A stretch of 51,798 nt of DNA, from contig JACNGQ010000101.1 of NCBI GenBank assembly GCA_014384025.1, positions 1-51,798 of the forward strand, read 5' to 3'. Both the position numbers and the translations under genes were made by a program. Shown here piece after piece: positions 1 through 8,325 of this stretch (positions are counted from its first letter, which is position 1; every line of letters starts with the position of its first letter). Origin of the DNA: Planctomycetota bacterium (GTDB taxonomy: Bacteria > Planctomycetota > Phycisphaerae > Sedimentisphaerales > Anaerobacaceae). The notes under the pieces were generated by a model. That model saw only the letters and a program-made list of their open reading frames with translations. It was not told the origin of the DNA and did no database searches.

Positions 1-150
1 GAGAATCCAACTTTAGCTCACTTTAGGCATTTTAGACACTTTAGGCACTTAAGGCGATTTGGCTCTCTCTACAACTGTAGAGAACTCTCTACAAATCACA
101 CCTTTTTATGCAAAACAAAGCCAATTTTCCCCATTTTTCACCTAAAAACG
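1..150. other. Non-coding left edge with palindrome
   Basis: No gene is visible. A CTTTAGGCA-like motif recurs in the first 55 bases. A perfect 8-bp inverted repeat with a 2-base centre (TCTCTACA-AC-TGTAGAGA) lies at 66-83, and a further direct copy of CTCTCTACA follows from about 86. The centre is too short for a stable hairpin loop, so this looks more like a palindromic site or part of a dispersed intergenic repeat than a terminator. Confidence 0.4.
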
Positions 151-165
151 ATGATTTCACAAAAA

Positions 166-310
166 ACAAAGCCAATTCAAACCCAATTAAAGCCAATACA
201 AAGCCAATTAAAGCCAATACAAAGCCAATTAAAGCCAATACAAAGCCAATTTAACCCAATTCAAACCCAAAACAAACCCAATTCAAACCCAAACAAACCC
301 AATTTCAATG
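166..310. repeat. AAAGCCAAT-type short-period tandem array
   Basis: Alternating half-units AAAGCCAATT and AAAGCCAATAC form a roughly 21-bp period, repeated about three times. They decay on the right into CCCAATTCAAA and CCCAAACAAA variants. In one frame the array reads K-P-I-Q-(S/T)-Q, so gene callers may predict a short hypothetical protein, but that frame simply runs on antisense through the neighbouring URO-D gene. There are no unique spacers between units, so it is not a CRISPR. Arrays of this composition are, from general knowledge, common between genes in Phycisphaerae-type genomes. It lies just past the stop codon of the last gene of the minus-strand block. Confidence 0.75.
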
Positions 311-318
311 CCCATTGT

Positions 319-335
319 CCTAAGCTTGTCGAAGG
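319..335. repeat. CCTAAGCTTGTCGAAGG dispersed intergenic motif
   Basis: This 17-base motif sits between the AAAGCCAAT array and the URO-D stop codon (343-345). Sequences of the type CCTTCGACAAGCTNAGG are familiar as dispersed intergenic elements in many bacterial genomes; here only one copy was noticed. Its position next to the minisatellite suggests both belong to one composite intergenic repeat. Confidence 0.4.
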
Positions 336-342
336 TCATATC

Positions 343-1509
343 TCACAAGCTGAAGCTGGTGGCGAGGCGGAGTATTGTTTCGTAGTTTTTCATTACTGTG
401 GGGGTTATGGTTCGGCCGTAAGGGGCGGAGGACGGCATGAGGACGAAGCCTTTGCCTTGGCCGGTGGTTCCATCTATCAGGGTTTTTTCGACGATTTTCT
501 CGAAATCAGCCGGGGGGCAATTTTCTACGTCGGCCATTTCGAGATTGCCGAAAAGTACCAAGTCTTTACCGTACTTGCTGCGGACGTAGTCAAGCTCTAC
601 ATCGCCCTGCGGGGGCGGCTCAATCGGGTCAATGGCTGTCGGGGCCATCTCCATAATATAATCAAGGACGGCTCGAATTCGGCCGTGACAGTGAATTCGG
701 GCAAAACCGCCGTATTTTTGAATGGCCTCTACCATCGGCCCGGTGTAACGGACTACATACTCTTTGAAAAGGTTCGGGGGGAGGTAGGGTTCCGTGGCAT
801 ATTCGGGGCCGTATATACGCCACAAATGGCCGGGGAATGATTCGGCCACTCTTTCAGTTCTGGCCTGGATATGTACTGAGAGCTTTTCGAGCAAACGATG
901 GAAGAGCTTCTGCTGGGTCAATGCGATTACAGTAAAATCTTCCATACTGAACAAAGAGGCGGCAGCGCAAATCGGGTCTTCTGTATCGACCATTATAATA
1001 CCACTGTCACCCAGCTCTTTGTCTTCTTCTATAAGACTTGTAACATCGATGTCTTCTGCGAATATTTCATCAGGCAGCTCCAGATAGGCCGCAACGTCTT
1101 CCGGGCCCTTTAGAAGGTGCTGCACCGTCCAGACGGTATCGACGTCGGGACTGCGGCGTGTCAGCGATGTCATATTCCTATCGCCGATTTTCAAATTTGT
1201 GAATGTGAAAAGACAACCTTTCTCCATATATTCTCCGGTCTTGAAGAATTCATCGCGGCAATTGCCGCCGGCCGGGGCCTCAGATGTCACTTCATGGGAG
1301 CGCGGCTTTACGGGGCTGCGCATACGAATAAGGTCTGTTTGCCGCTCAGCAAGCTCAAGCAACGGCTTCCAGGACGGATCGTTATAGATATTGAATTCAT
1401 CGGGGTAAGAGGGGTCATCTTTGAAACCGCCTATTTCATAGAAATTAACGGCGGGCCGGTCAACCGGTTTGCCGCACAACGTAGCCATCAATCTTTCGCG
1501 CCTGTTCAT
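343..1509 (-). CDS. Uroporphyrinogen decarboxylase (URO-D) family protein
   Basis: The 388-residue product has the MNRRERLMATLCGKPVDRPA start typical of the URO-D superfamily members that resemble corrinoid methyltransferases (MtaA/CmuA-like). These usually act on methyl groups or are of unknown role rather than making heme. The RIHCHGRI segment (about residue 272) fits the family's metal- or substrate-binding region, and a GNLEMADVEN segment follows. The start is supported by AAAGGAG ahead of ATG. It is the last gene of a tight series: the small membrane protein stops 12 bases upstream, and the symporter precedes that. Context suggests use of an imported solute, but substrate and reaction cannot be read from sequence. 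It lacks a signal peptide, so it should be cytoplasmic. Confidence 0.85.
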   Translation of the reverse strand: MNRRERLMATLCGKPVDRPAVNFYEIGGFKDDPSYPDEFNIYNDPSWKPLLELAERQTDLIRMRSPVKPRSHEVTSEAPAGGNCRDEFFKTGEYMEKGCLFTFTNLKIGDRNMTSLTRRSPDVDTVWTVQHLLKGPEDVAAYLELPDEIFAEDIDVTSLIEEDKELGDSGIIMVDTEDPICAAASLFSMEDFTVIALTQQKLFHRLLEKLSVHIQARTERVAESFPGHLWRIYGPEYATEPYLPPNLFKEYVVRYTGPMVEAIQKYGGFARIHCHGRIRAVLDYIMEMAPTAIDPIEPPPQGDVELDYVRSKYGKDLVLFGNLEMADVENCPPADFEKIVEKTLIDGTTGQGKGFVLMPSSAPYGRTITPTVMKNYETILRLATSFSL

Positions 1510-1521
1510 TAGGCTCCTTTA

Positions 1522-1704
1522 TTATTCGGCCGGGCTATCTTCCTCGACGGCGCCTTGTTCAGATTGTCCGGAACGCTCAGTAAGGTTTTTGAACAGAGAA
1601 CGAATGTTGAAAAATCCGCCAATCGTAACAACTATTGCAAGCCCTGCAAAAAGGACAAGACTTACAATAAAAAAACCGGTCCAAAAGTTAATCCAAAAAT
1701 TCAT
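1522..1704 (-). CDS. Small single-pass membrane protein next to symporter
   Basis: This 60-residue protein has one strong hydrophobic stretch at about residues 8-31 (WTGFFIVSLVLFAGLAIVVT) and a polar, acidic tail ending EEDSPAE. Its AAGGAG ribosome-binding site overlaps the TAA stop of the upstream symporter, and its own stop is 12 bases before the URO-D start. Translation is therefore probably coupled along symporter, small protein and URO-D. I recognise no family. The other symporter in this window (27256-28842) is also followed directly by a small membrane protein, which suggests an accessory role, for example in stability, assembly or regulation. That role is inference. Confidence 0.75.
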   Translation of the reverse strand: MNFWINFWTGFFIVSLVLFAGLAIVVTIGGFFNIRSLFKNLTERSGQSEQGAVEEDSPAE

Positions 1705-1717
1705 ATCTTGTTACTCC

Positions 1718-3379
1718 TTAGCCTGAAGAATATGCGCGTTTCTGCGGAAATAAAAGAGAGCCGATTATCATTGCCAATATTGCAAGGGCTATGACAGTCA
1801 GCCCAACAATTTCACTGCCAATCGTATCATATACTTCGACCGTCTTTGTGGTAATCTGTTCAATGGGAATGTTCTTAACGACAAGAACCGTCTTTTCGGT
1901 AACCTCTTCTATTGGTATTTCTTTTGTGAAACCGAATTGTAACTTAATCGGATTTAACAGGAATCCGAGCTTATTTTGCACGGGCGTCAAACCGATAACA
2001 GCAAGAAAGCCACAAACCAGAGCTAAGTACGCCCCGACTTTACTGGCCCGCTTCCAGTACAGGCCGAACACCAACAGGGCAATGGCCCCTGTAAAATAGA
2101 TGGCCCCGGAGATTGCCATGTAATCCCATAAATCCTGGCCTAAATCGTACCAAAGCCCCCAAACTAAAATGAAAATACCAATAGCTATTATAAATATTCG
2201 CGTCAGTAACAAACGTGCTTTCGAAGACAATCCATTTTTGAAACAGGGCGCCACCACATCCTGGGTGAGCACGGAACTCCAGCATAACAGGTAACTATCA
2301 TGAGTGGACATAAACGCCGCCAGCATTCCTGCGGAAATGATACCTATCAAACCAACCGGAAGGATCTGACTCAAGAATATGGGCATTGCCATCAGAGTTA
2401 CCTGTGAATCTACGGAACCGCTATCAGGAAGAAAAACATTTTTTAATGACTCATGCCCGGCGATATAGGTTAAAGCACAAATTCCCAAAAAATACGGCAG
2501 AAGAAATCGCATAAGAAAACCGATAGAAGCCCAAGTGTAGATTTTCTTAACGGTACGAGTATTCTCGGCCGAACAGGCACGAATCACCGCTGTTTGCCAA
2601 ACCGCGCAACTGACCAGTCCCAGGAAGAACATCCACACAACATAGGGAACGCCGAAACCCTCACCGTGAAAAGGGTCGAAACCCGCCCGGCCTTTTAACT
2701 GAGAAACTGTTTCAATAATGTTCCCCCAGCCCAAATATCTGATGGACAACAAACTCGCAGCCAAAAGGCCGAACGATAAAACTACGAATTGTATATAGTC
2801 GAGAACCACCACCGAAACCATCCCGCCCAGAGTAGTGTACAACAATACCATCCCCAGCAAAACAGACATAATAATATTGAGGTGAACGGATCGAGTCAGG
2901 CCGGTGATACCCATTACAAAAAGAGAGCCGGCTTTGAGGAACATTCCCATATTGAGTATCCCAGACAAAGCCAATATGATTCCGCCAAGAATGCGTACGC
3001 CCCGCCCGAACCGCTTCTCATAGAATTCAGGTATGGTCATTACCTTCATACGTCGCAAGGGCACCACGATAAATCCGGTCAGCCCCACAACTAAAGTTAC
3101 AATAGCAGCGGCCAGAGCAATGTGAAAGGCAGCGAAGCCGCCGGTAAAACCTTTTTGAGACGAATACATCACCGTAACCAAACCTAATTCGGTCCCAATC
3201 ATTGTCGCAATCGCCAGGAAGGTTTTTAAGCCCCGGCCGGCAACCATAAAATCCGTAACATTGGTTATATATCGCCTTATATAAACACCAACCGCTACAA
3301 CGGTTATTAGATAGCCGACGACGATACACCAGTCTAAAGAGCTAAAATTGGTTTCAATTCCAACAGCATTCCAGTCCAT
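1718..3379 (-). CDS. Sodium:solute symporter (SSS family)
   Basis: This 553-residue integral membrane protein has about 13-14 hydrophobic segments and SSS-family features: a VGVYIRRYITNVTDFMVAGR start after TM1 and a GGMVSVVVLDYIQF segment. It probably uses a sodium gradient to import a sugar, amino acid or similar solute. The start has GGAG seven bases upstream. Residues 488-519 hold an unusual polar insert before the last TM, made of two 16-residue copies beginning IPIEEVTEKT and IPIEQITTKT. The gene follows the hexosamine kinase by 98 bases and is coupled to the small membrane protein after it. An amino sugar is a reasonable guess for the substrate given those neighbours, but this is unproven. 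Confidence 0.92.
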   Translation of the reverse strand: MDWNAVGIETNFSSLDWCIVVGYLITVVAVGVYIRRYITNVTDFMVAGRGLKTFLAIATMIGTELGLVTVMYSSQKGFTGGFAAFHIALAAAIVTLVVGLTGFIVVPLRRMKVMTIPEFYEKRFGRGVRILGGIILALSGILNMGMFLKAGSLFVMGITGLTRSVHLNIIMSVLLGMVLLYTTLGGMVSVVVLDYIQFVVLSFGLLAASLLSIRYLGWGNIIETVSQLKGRAGFDPFHGEGFGVPYVVWMFFLGLVSCAVWQTAVIRACSAENTRTVKKIYTWASIGFLMRFLLPYFLGICALTYIAGHESLKNVFLPDSGSVDSQVTLMAMPIFLSQILPVGLIGIISAGMLAAFMSTHDSYLLCWSSVLTQDVVAPCFKNGLSSKARLLLTRIFIIAIGIFILVWGLWYDLGQDLWDYMAISGAIYFTGAIALLVFGLYWKRASKVGAYLALVCGFLAVIGLTPVQNKLGFLLNPIKLQFGFTKEIPIEEVTEKTVLVVKNIPIEQITTKTVEVYDTIGSEIVGLTVIALAILAMIIGSLLFPQKRAYSSG

Positions 3380-3477
3380 ATTATTCTCCGTTTATAAAAT
3401 ACCTTAACAACATACTTTATACTTTCTGCAAGTGCTATACAAAGAATCCTTTTATTTTAGAATATCAAAGAAGCAAA

Positions 3478-4587
3478 TCAATCGATCTGTTGAAAAACCT
3501 TTTCGACTACTTCGTTCATAGCCTCTTCCTGGGCGACCATAGACCGGACCAGCTTCATCTGTGTTCGGGTGCGGTCGAGATTATGGTCTTTGCGGTTAAC
3601 CTTATAGTAGATATCACCAGCCAGATAATCCGTAAGAAACCTGATAAGCTGTTCAAAGGTGATTAGCTTCGCAGCAAAAGCAAGGTGCTCTTTCTCTGTG
3701 GAAGTGAGAAAATGGCTGCTTTGCTCGGCAAAACCTCTAACGAAGACTTCAAACATCGGCAGGTTCATAGCTACTTTTGATAAGTCGCGTTCATCCTCAT
3801 CAGCGAAAGTGGTCCCAGTACGAATCATATCACCAAAATCATAAATTGACAGGCCCGGCATAACGGTATCCAAATCAATTACGCAAACACCTTTGTTGGT
3901 ATTTTTGTCAAGCATCACATTGTTCACCTTAGTATCATTATGCGTAATACGAACGGGGATTTTACCTTTATCGGCCAAATTCAGCAAGACATCACAGATG
4001 GACGCATTATCAAATAAAAATTTAATTTCCGGTTTTGCATTTTTCGCCCGATTACAGGTGTCTTCTTTAAGAACACGCTGGAAGGTCTTAAATCGCAAAG
4101 GTGTGTTGTGGAAGTCAGAAATGCTCTCATGCAGGGCCGGCCCGGGGAGGTCAATCAGCATTTTCTGGAACCAGCCGAACATTCGTGCCGCTTCATACGC
4201 CAAATCGGCGGAATCAACAGTATCGTATGCAACAGCGTCCTCTATGAAATTATACATCCGCCAAAAGTCGCCATCAGCATCTTTATGAAAGCACGCATTA
4301 TCAACAGTGCTGATAACATTCAACTGGCGAGATGCCAGGAGCGGATCAATTTCCTGCATACGGCTTTGTATGTGTTCGGTAACCCGGATAATGTTTTGCA
4401 TCACTGAAGGAGGATCTTCGAACACAGTGTGATTTATTCGTTGTAGTATATATCGGACAATATGTTTGTTCTTCTGAGTGGTCAGGATGTATGTATCATT
4501 AATGTGACCACGAAGCAGAGGTTTTATTTCAGTTAACTCACCCTTGATACAAAAATGTTTTACGATTGACTTGATGTCGTGTTTCAC
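3478..4587 (-). CDS. nahK: N-acetylhexosamine 1-kinase-like phosphotransferase
   Basis: This APH-fold kinase closely resembles NahK, which phosphorylates GlcNAc/GalNAc at C1 using ATP. Visible motifs are RGHINDTYIL near the N-terminus (nucleotide loop), RITHNDTKVNNVM (catalytic Asp and Asn) and CVIDLDTVMPGL (metal-binding Asp), followed by YDFGDMIRTG. I place the start at GTG 4587, giving 369 residues. It forms a GTGA overlap with the stop of the upstream nucleotidyltransferase; a longer ATG start at 4644 would overlap that gene by 61 bases. Kinase and nucleotidyltransferase together would convert free HexNAc to HexNAc-1-P and then to UDP-HexNAc. The exact sugar specificity is inferred. Confidence 0.85.
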   Translation of the reverse strand: MKHDIKSIVKHFCIKGELTEIKPLLRGHINDTYILTTQKNKHIVRYILQRINHTVFEDPPSVMQNIIRVTEHIQSRMQEIDPLLASRQLNVISTVDNACFHKDADGDFWRMYNFIEDAVAYDTVDSADLAYEAARMFGWFQKMLIDLPGPALHESISDFHNTPLRFKTFQRVLKEDTCNRAKNAKPEIKFLFDNASICDVLLNLADKGKIPVRITHNDTKVNNVMLDKNTNKGVCVIDLDTVMPGLSIYDFGDMIRTGTTFADEDERDLSKVAMNLPMFEVFVRGFAEQSSHFLTSTEKEHLAFAAKLITFEQLIRFLTDYLAGDIYYKVNRKDHNLDRTRTQMKLVRSMVAQEEAMNEVVEKVFQQID

Positions 4588-5495
4588 GATTGATCCCAGA
4601 GGTTTTCCGGATAAAGACCTTGCTCTATCAGCAGGCGAATACATTTTGCCGCATTGGCCGCATCTTTACGATAAGTAACTCCAAAGCATTTGTCATTTGC
4701 GCACAAGACTTTTACTTTGGCTTTTTCTTTTTCTATGAGTTCATCCACAACAGTTGGTATGAATAGCTCCGAATCCCTTTCATTGCCTCGGTCTTCGAGA
4801 AATCGCTTAAAGCTTACTTTGAGGTGCCGGAAGATTGACGGCTGGAATCCCCACATATTCCTCGAAACAATTTCATTGCCGGTCAGAGCATGTTCTGTTC
4901 CATCGTCCTCAAAATAGCGGGCACCGGTCGATGTTTTTTCGACTTTTTTACGTTCGATAATCTCCCTTAAGAACATATGTTCATCACACCGGCACACACC
5001 CCTGGCAACAGAACCATATTCACTTAAGGTATCCCTGAGGGTATAACCGACCATTGCGTAATCGTTGCATGACAGGTCTTTTGCAGTGAGAAATCCGGCA
5101 ATTGCTTTAAATGCATCAGGGCCGTAGTAGTCATCGGCATTAATGACTGCAAACGGTTCATGGATTAAATCGCAGGCAACGAGTATGGCATGTCCGGTAC
5201 CCCAAGGTTTGTCTCGGTCTTTCGGCAGTTTAAAACCTTCAACACAGGTGTCCACTTCCTGGTATGAATACGCTGTTTCGACAAGGTTATCAAACTTATT
5301 GCCAATCTTTTCTTTGAAAGCATCTTCAAAGCAATGTCGAATCACAAAAACGATTTTGCCAAATCCGGCATTTATGGCATCATAGATAGAATAATCGATA
5401 ATTATTTCGCCGTTGGGACCAATAGAATCAATTTGCTTAAGTCCACCGTAGCGAGTACCCATCCCTGCAGCCAAAATCAATAAAGTCGGCTTCAT
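4584..5495 (-). CDS. Sugar-phosphate nucleotidyltransferase
   Basis: This 303-residue protein has the NTP_transferase fold. The signature LILAAGMGTRYGGLKQ (residues 5-20) binds the nucleotide, and VINADDYYG (about 118-126) carries the metal-binding Asp. It should condense a sugar 1-phosphate with an NTP to give an NDP-sugar in the cytoplasm. The last codons overlap the start of the NahK-like kinase by four bases (GTGA), which strongly suggests the two act in sequence, with HexNAc-1-P as substrate. It lacks the hexapeptide-repeat C-terminus of GlmU, so acetyltransferase activity is not expected. Substrate assignment rests on context. Confidence 0.85.
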   Translation of the reverse strand: MKPTLLILAAGMGTRYGGLKQIDSIGPNGEIIIDYSIYDAINAGFGKIVFVIRHCFEDAFKEKIGNKFDNLVETAYSYQEVDTCVEGFKLPKDRDKPWGTGHAILVACDLIHEPFAVINADDYYGPDAFKAIAGFLTAKDLSCNDYAMVGYTLRDTLSEYGSVARGVCRCDEHMFLREIIERKKVEKTSTGARYFEDDGTEHALTGNEIVSRNMWGFQPSIFRHLKVSFKRFLEDRGNERDSELFIPTVVDELIEKEKAKVKVLCANDKCFGVTYRKDAANAAKCIRLLIEQGLYPENLWDQS

Positions 5496-5533
5496 TCAAA
5501 ATCCTCTTCTTTGATCCCGATATCATATCTTTT

Positions 5534-6217
5534 CTACCTACTCACCCTTGTTCTATTAGAACCCCCATAAGCCCCTCCGTTTGGAGAGCTATAGAATCCT
5601 TGTCCGGCCAAACCAGTGCCACCGAAGGGCATCCCGCCGCCATTAGGCATTCCGCCAAAGCCAAAGGGCATACCAAATCCGGGCATAAAGCGATAATTAG
5701 CAGGCGCACTGACTAAATCTGTGATATCATAAATACGAGTTTTCATTTTCCTCGGCAAAGAGTCTCGTGTTGTGATAATGATAACTCCTTTATCAACTAC
5801 ATATCCCAATTTTTCCACACCACCTCCCGAAACCGACATCAACAAAATTTTCAAATGCGTGCGTAAAGGAACTCCCGAAAGGCCATCCATTCCAATAGGA
5901 GTTTCTCTATAGATGTCCGCATTCTCCTCCAAATCTTTCCAAAGCACTACGATATTTAACGGACGTACCGTTGAATTACGCAAAATGTCAATTGCTTCGT
6001 TGAAAGGCATATTTGGTTTAAAGCTCGAAGGACTTGCAGTTGTCCTTTTTAGCTGCTTGTATGCTGTTTTGGGTATTTGTCTAATTTGATTTTCCGAATT
6101 GCTTTGAATGTACGGTCCTTTTGAATTTGCTCCGTATGTTTCTGTGAGCAAAAGAAAAACGCTCAATAGCGTAATAACTATTTTGCTGAAAGATTGTGTT
6201 AGTATTTCTTTTTTCAT
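5534..6217 (-). CDS. Exported STN/secretin-N-domain-like protein
   Basis: The 227-residue product starts with a signal peptide (KIVITLLSVFLLLTETYGA). Residues about 65-160 resemble the small alpha/beta domains at the N-termini of secretins and TonB receptors: an FNEAIDILRNST helix, a strand with LNIVVLW, SGVPLRTHLKILL and an EKLGYVVDKGVIIITTR hairpin. The last 50 residues are rich in Gly, Met, Pro and Asn and look disordered. It lacks a secretin pore domain. Planctomycetes carry many such stand-alone proteins with unknown roles. The pseudopilin gene lies immediately upstream, hinting at a type II secretion-like context, but function is inference. Confidence 0.65.
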   Translation of the reverse strand: MKKEILTQSFSKIVITLLSVFLLLTETYGANSKGPYIQSNSENQIRQIPKTAYKQLKRTTASPSSFKPNMPFNEAIDILRNSTVRPLNIVVLWKDLEENADIYRETPIGMDGLSGVPLRTHLKILLMSVSGGGVEKLGYVVDKGVIIITTRDSLPRKMKTRIYDITDLVSAPANYRFMPGFGMPFGFGGMPNGGGMPFGGTGLAGQGFYSSPNGGAYGGSNRTRVSR

Positions 6218-6259
6218 TTTTTGCTCTCTTTTTCTTATGGTAACAAAAAGTGTTCCAAT

Positions 6260-7027
6260 TCAAGGTATAGACACATCATCGTTGGGCTTAAAGTTCCGGT
6301 GCCATTTTAGTGTCCACAATTCTTCCAGGTAAACTCTTTCTATATGGCTGTCCACAAATCCAATATTAGTAGCTTTTTTGTGCCGGTCAACACAGAAACG
6401 CCCCATAAAGTATCCTTCACCGTGGGGATAGCCCGGATATCCTATCTCTCCGGACAGGTCATCGGGCACTGCATCATTAGCGAAAGGCCACGAACCGACC
6501 CACACCGAATCTCCTAACAGCGGGACACGCTGCTGAGCATCCGAATACTTCATAAAGAAATTTGCCGCAGGAAATGCCGGGGCATAAATCGGATCATCGG
6601 GTAATAACCAAAGATTCAGTCCGTAGCTGCCTTCACCACCCATGAAACGCCACGAGGTATAAGCTGAACCGTAGAACGATGTCTCAGAACTGTCCCGGCG
6701 TTTTGTCACAGGACAAAAAGTCACTTTCATCACACCCTCCAAATGTTCTTCCGGATTGTTCTTATAATCCTTAGCGCTCAGATATGGAGCCAACTGGTGG
6801 AACCAGTACATGCCGGATTGATGAGAAAATGGCATAGTTCGGTCATCGTGATCAAGTGCGTAAAGATTCATAGCCAAGCACAACTGGCGGAGGTTACTCT
6901 GACAAGCACTTGAACGCGCCTGCTTGCGGACATAACTAAGTGCGGGCATTAAAATAGCCATCAACAATGCGATTATGGCGATTACCACCAGGAGCTCAAT
7001 GAGTGTAAATGCCAAACGCTTACCCAT
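6260..7027 (-). CDS. Type II secretion pseudopilin-like protein
   Basis: The 255-residue product begins with a classical prepilin signal, [20 protein letters not shown], with the conserved Glu five residues after the predicted cleavage/methylation point. It is followed by the long N-terminal helix with [18 protein letters not shown]. Near the C-terminus, [18 protein letters not shown] matches the H-X9-DG-like closing motif of planctomycete DUF1559-related pseudopilins. GAGG lies upstream of the ATG. Planctomycetes encode large numbers of these; they are thought to be processed by a prepilin peptidase and exposed at the envelope, but their specific roles are mostly unknown. Confidence 0.88.
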   Translation of the reverse strand: MGKRLAFTLIELLVVIAIIALLMAILMPALSYVRKQARSSACQSNLRQLCLAMNLYALDHDDRTMPFSHQSGMYWFHQLAPYLSAKDYKNNPEEHLEGVMKVTFCPVTKRRDSSETSFYGSAYTSWRFMGGEGSYGLNLWLLPDDPIYAPAFPAANFFMKYSDAQQRVPLLGDSVWVGSWPFANDAVPDDLSGEIGYPGYPHGEGYFMGRFCVDRHKKATNIGFVDSHIERVYLEELWTLKWHRNFKPNDDVSIP

Positions 7028-7133
7028 AATGGTACCTCAATTTATCAAGCACAGGGCCTGAAACTGAAAACCGATGGTACAGTTATTGAGTCAATAATCA
7101 AGAGAAATGTTGGTTTTGGCCTGGAGGTAAAGA

Positions 7134-8282
7134 TTAATTTGAGCTGGAGTTGAGGATGACGGATATGAATGACTCATTTTCAAAGAGCTGTTTCGCAAGC
7201 ATGGCATACCCTTTGTCCAGCGGATGACTGGCATCTGCATACCACTCGCTGGGTAATGCCGGAGCCATATAGCAGGCAATGTTATTTTGCTGCAGCCATA
7301 GAGCAATCTCACTTTTCATCTGTCGATATGTTTCTATGCTCTGGCCTTCGAGCATGTGCTCGTTAAACGGGCCTATGAGAACGAATACGCTGTTACCTCT
7401 TTCGGTCAGCAACTCAACCGATTTCCGGAAAAATTTCCACTGCAGCGACGTCTCAAGCTTAACCCACGGGAAATCTTTTTGGGCAGTCCCTTTCTCTATC
7501 CAGGAGACATATTCGTTCTGATTATCGTTTACCTGTTTAGGAAGCTCAAGGGTTACAGCACCGGCAGGATTCTTATAGGGGTGCTCCAGTGTCCATGTGG
7601 GTATATCCATATTCTCAAAATAAGTTACCTTCAAATGTGATGCCCAATTTAAGAAAGGCACATATCGCTCTGTTACAGCGGAAAATCTCCCGGAATATGT
7701 CTCTCTATAACAGGGGATTTTCGGAAAAAACTGAGGGGCCAATTTGGGATGATTGAAACTAAACTCTTTTGTGGACTGTAAATCCTGTTTACTTGAACTC
7801 ATCCATAAAGGATTAAAATGCAGCACAATCTTCCTGCCCGAGATGTCACGGCCATAGTATTTCAGCAAACCCGATAATGCCACGGGGTGGATGCCATCCA
7901 CACCCAAATTGGTAAATTGGTCACGGCCAGTAATTTCATTGAGATAGTGCGACAATGTATTGTCCTGAGAAACGTAATGGCCCCAAACGACGGAATCTCC
8001 AATTACAAGTGTCTCGTATTTTGAGATTGCCCATCGGCAGTATCGGTTGTACAACCAGTAGTCGCTACTTAACTCATAAGGCAGGCGAAAGTCGGGTTCA
8101 GGCTCAAATTTCTCTACTCGTTCCCAAAGCTTAGGCCCAAAACAAAATACAAATGAAGCCACGATTATAACGAAAATCAATTCATATCCGGACAATCGCA
8201 CACAGTTGGAACTGAAAGCAACCTCAGATTTCCGAGGCGGACATGAAATATTTTGATTCTCTAATATGCCGCTTTCATTCAT
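7134..8282 (-). CDS. SGNH-hydrolase-like membrane-anchored protein
   Basis: The 382-residue protein has an N-terminal transmembrane anchor at about residues 33-50 and a large extracytoplasmic domain. The nucleophile block is LVIGDSVVWGH (Ser97), and the catalytic Asp/His block DASH lies at residues 350-353 in WYADASHPLDKG. Together these match SGNH/GDSL-type esterases or acyltransferases, as found with MBOAT proteins in AlgI-AlgJ/AlgX and DltB-DltD systems. The MBOAT gene ends 43 bases upstream on the same strand. I infer that the pair moves an acyl group, probably acetyl, across the membrane onto a polysaccharide or other envelope polymer. The acceptor is unknown. Confidence 0.75.
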   Translation of the reverse strand: MNESGILENQNISCPPRKSEVAFSSNCVRLSGYELIFVIIVASFVFCFGPKLWERVEKFEPEPDFRLPYELSSDYWLYNRYCRWAISKYETLVIGDSVVWGHYVSQDNTLSHYLNEITGRDQFTNLGVDGIHPVALSGLLKYYGRDISGRKIVLHFNPLWMSSSKQDLQSTKEFSFNHPKLAPQFFPKIPCYRETYSGRFSAVTERYVPFLNWASHLKVTYFENMDIPTWTLEHPYKNPAGAVTLELPKQVNDNQNEYVSWIEKGTAQKDFPWVKLETSLQWKFFRKSVELLTERGNSVFVLIGPFNEHMLEGQSIETYRQMKSEIALWLQQNNIACYMAPALPSEWYADASHPLDKGYAMLAKQLFENESFISVILNSSSN

Positions 8283-8325
8283 CGCATTTTACCTTTAGTT
8301 AAAGAACTTTAAGGTCTCATTAATA

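Noticed and set aside
166-310. Possible CRISPR array
   Set aside because: Repeat units abut each other with no unique spacers, and no cas gene is present.
151-840. 229-residue plus-strand frame starting in the AAAGCCAAT array
   Set aside because: Its first 55 residues are the translated minisatellite and the rest runs antisense through the well-supported URO-D gene; no ribosome-binding site.
4588-4644. Upstream ATG start for the NahK-like kinase
   Set aside because: It would overlap the nucleotidyltransferase by 61 bases, while GTG at 4587 gives the usual GTGA coupling and a family-like N-terminus.
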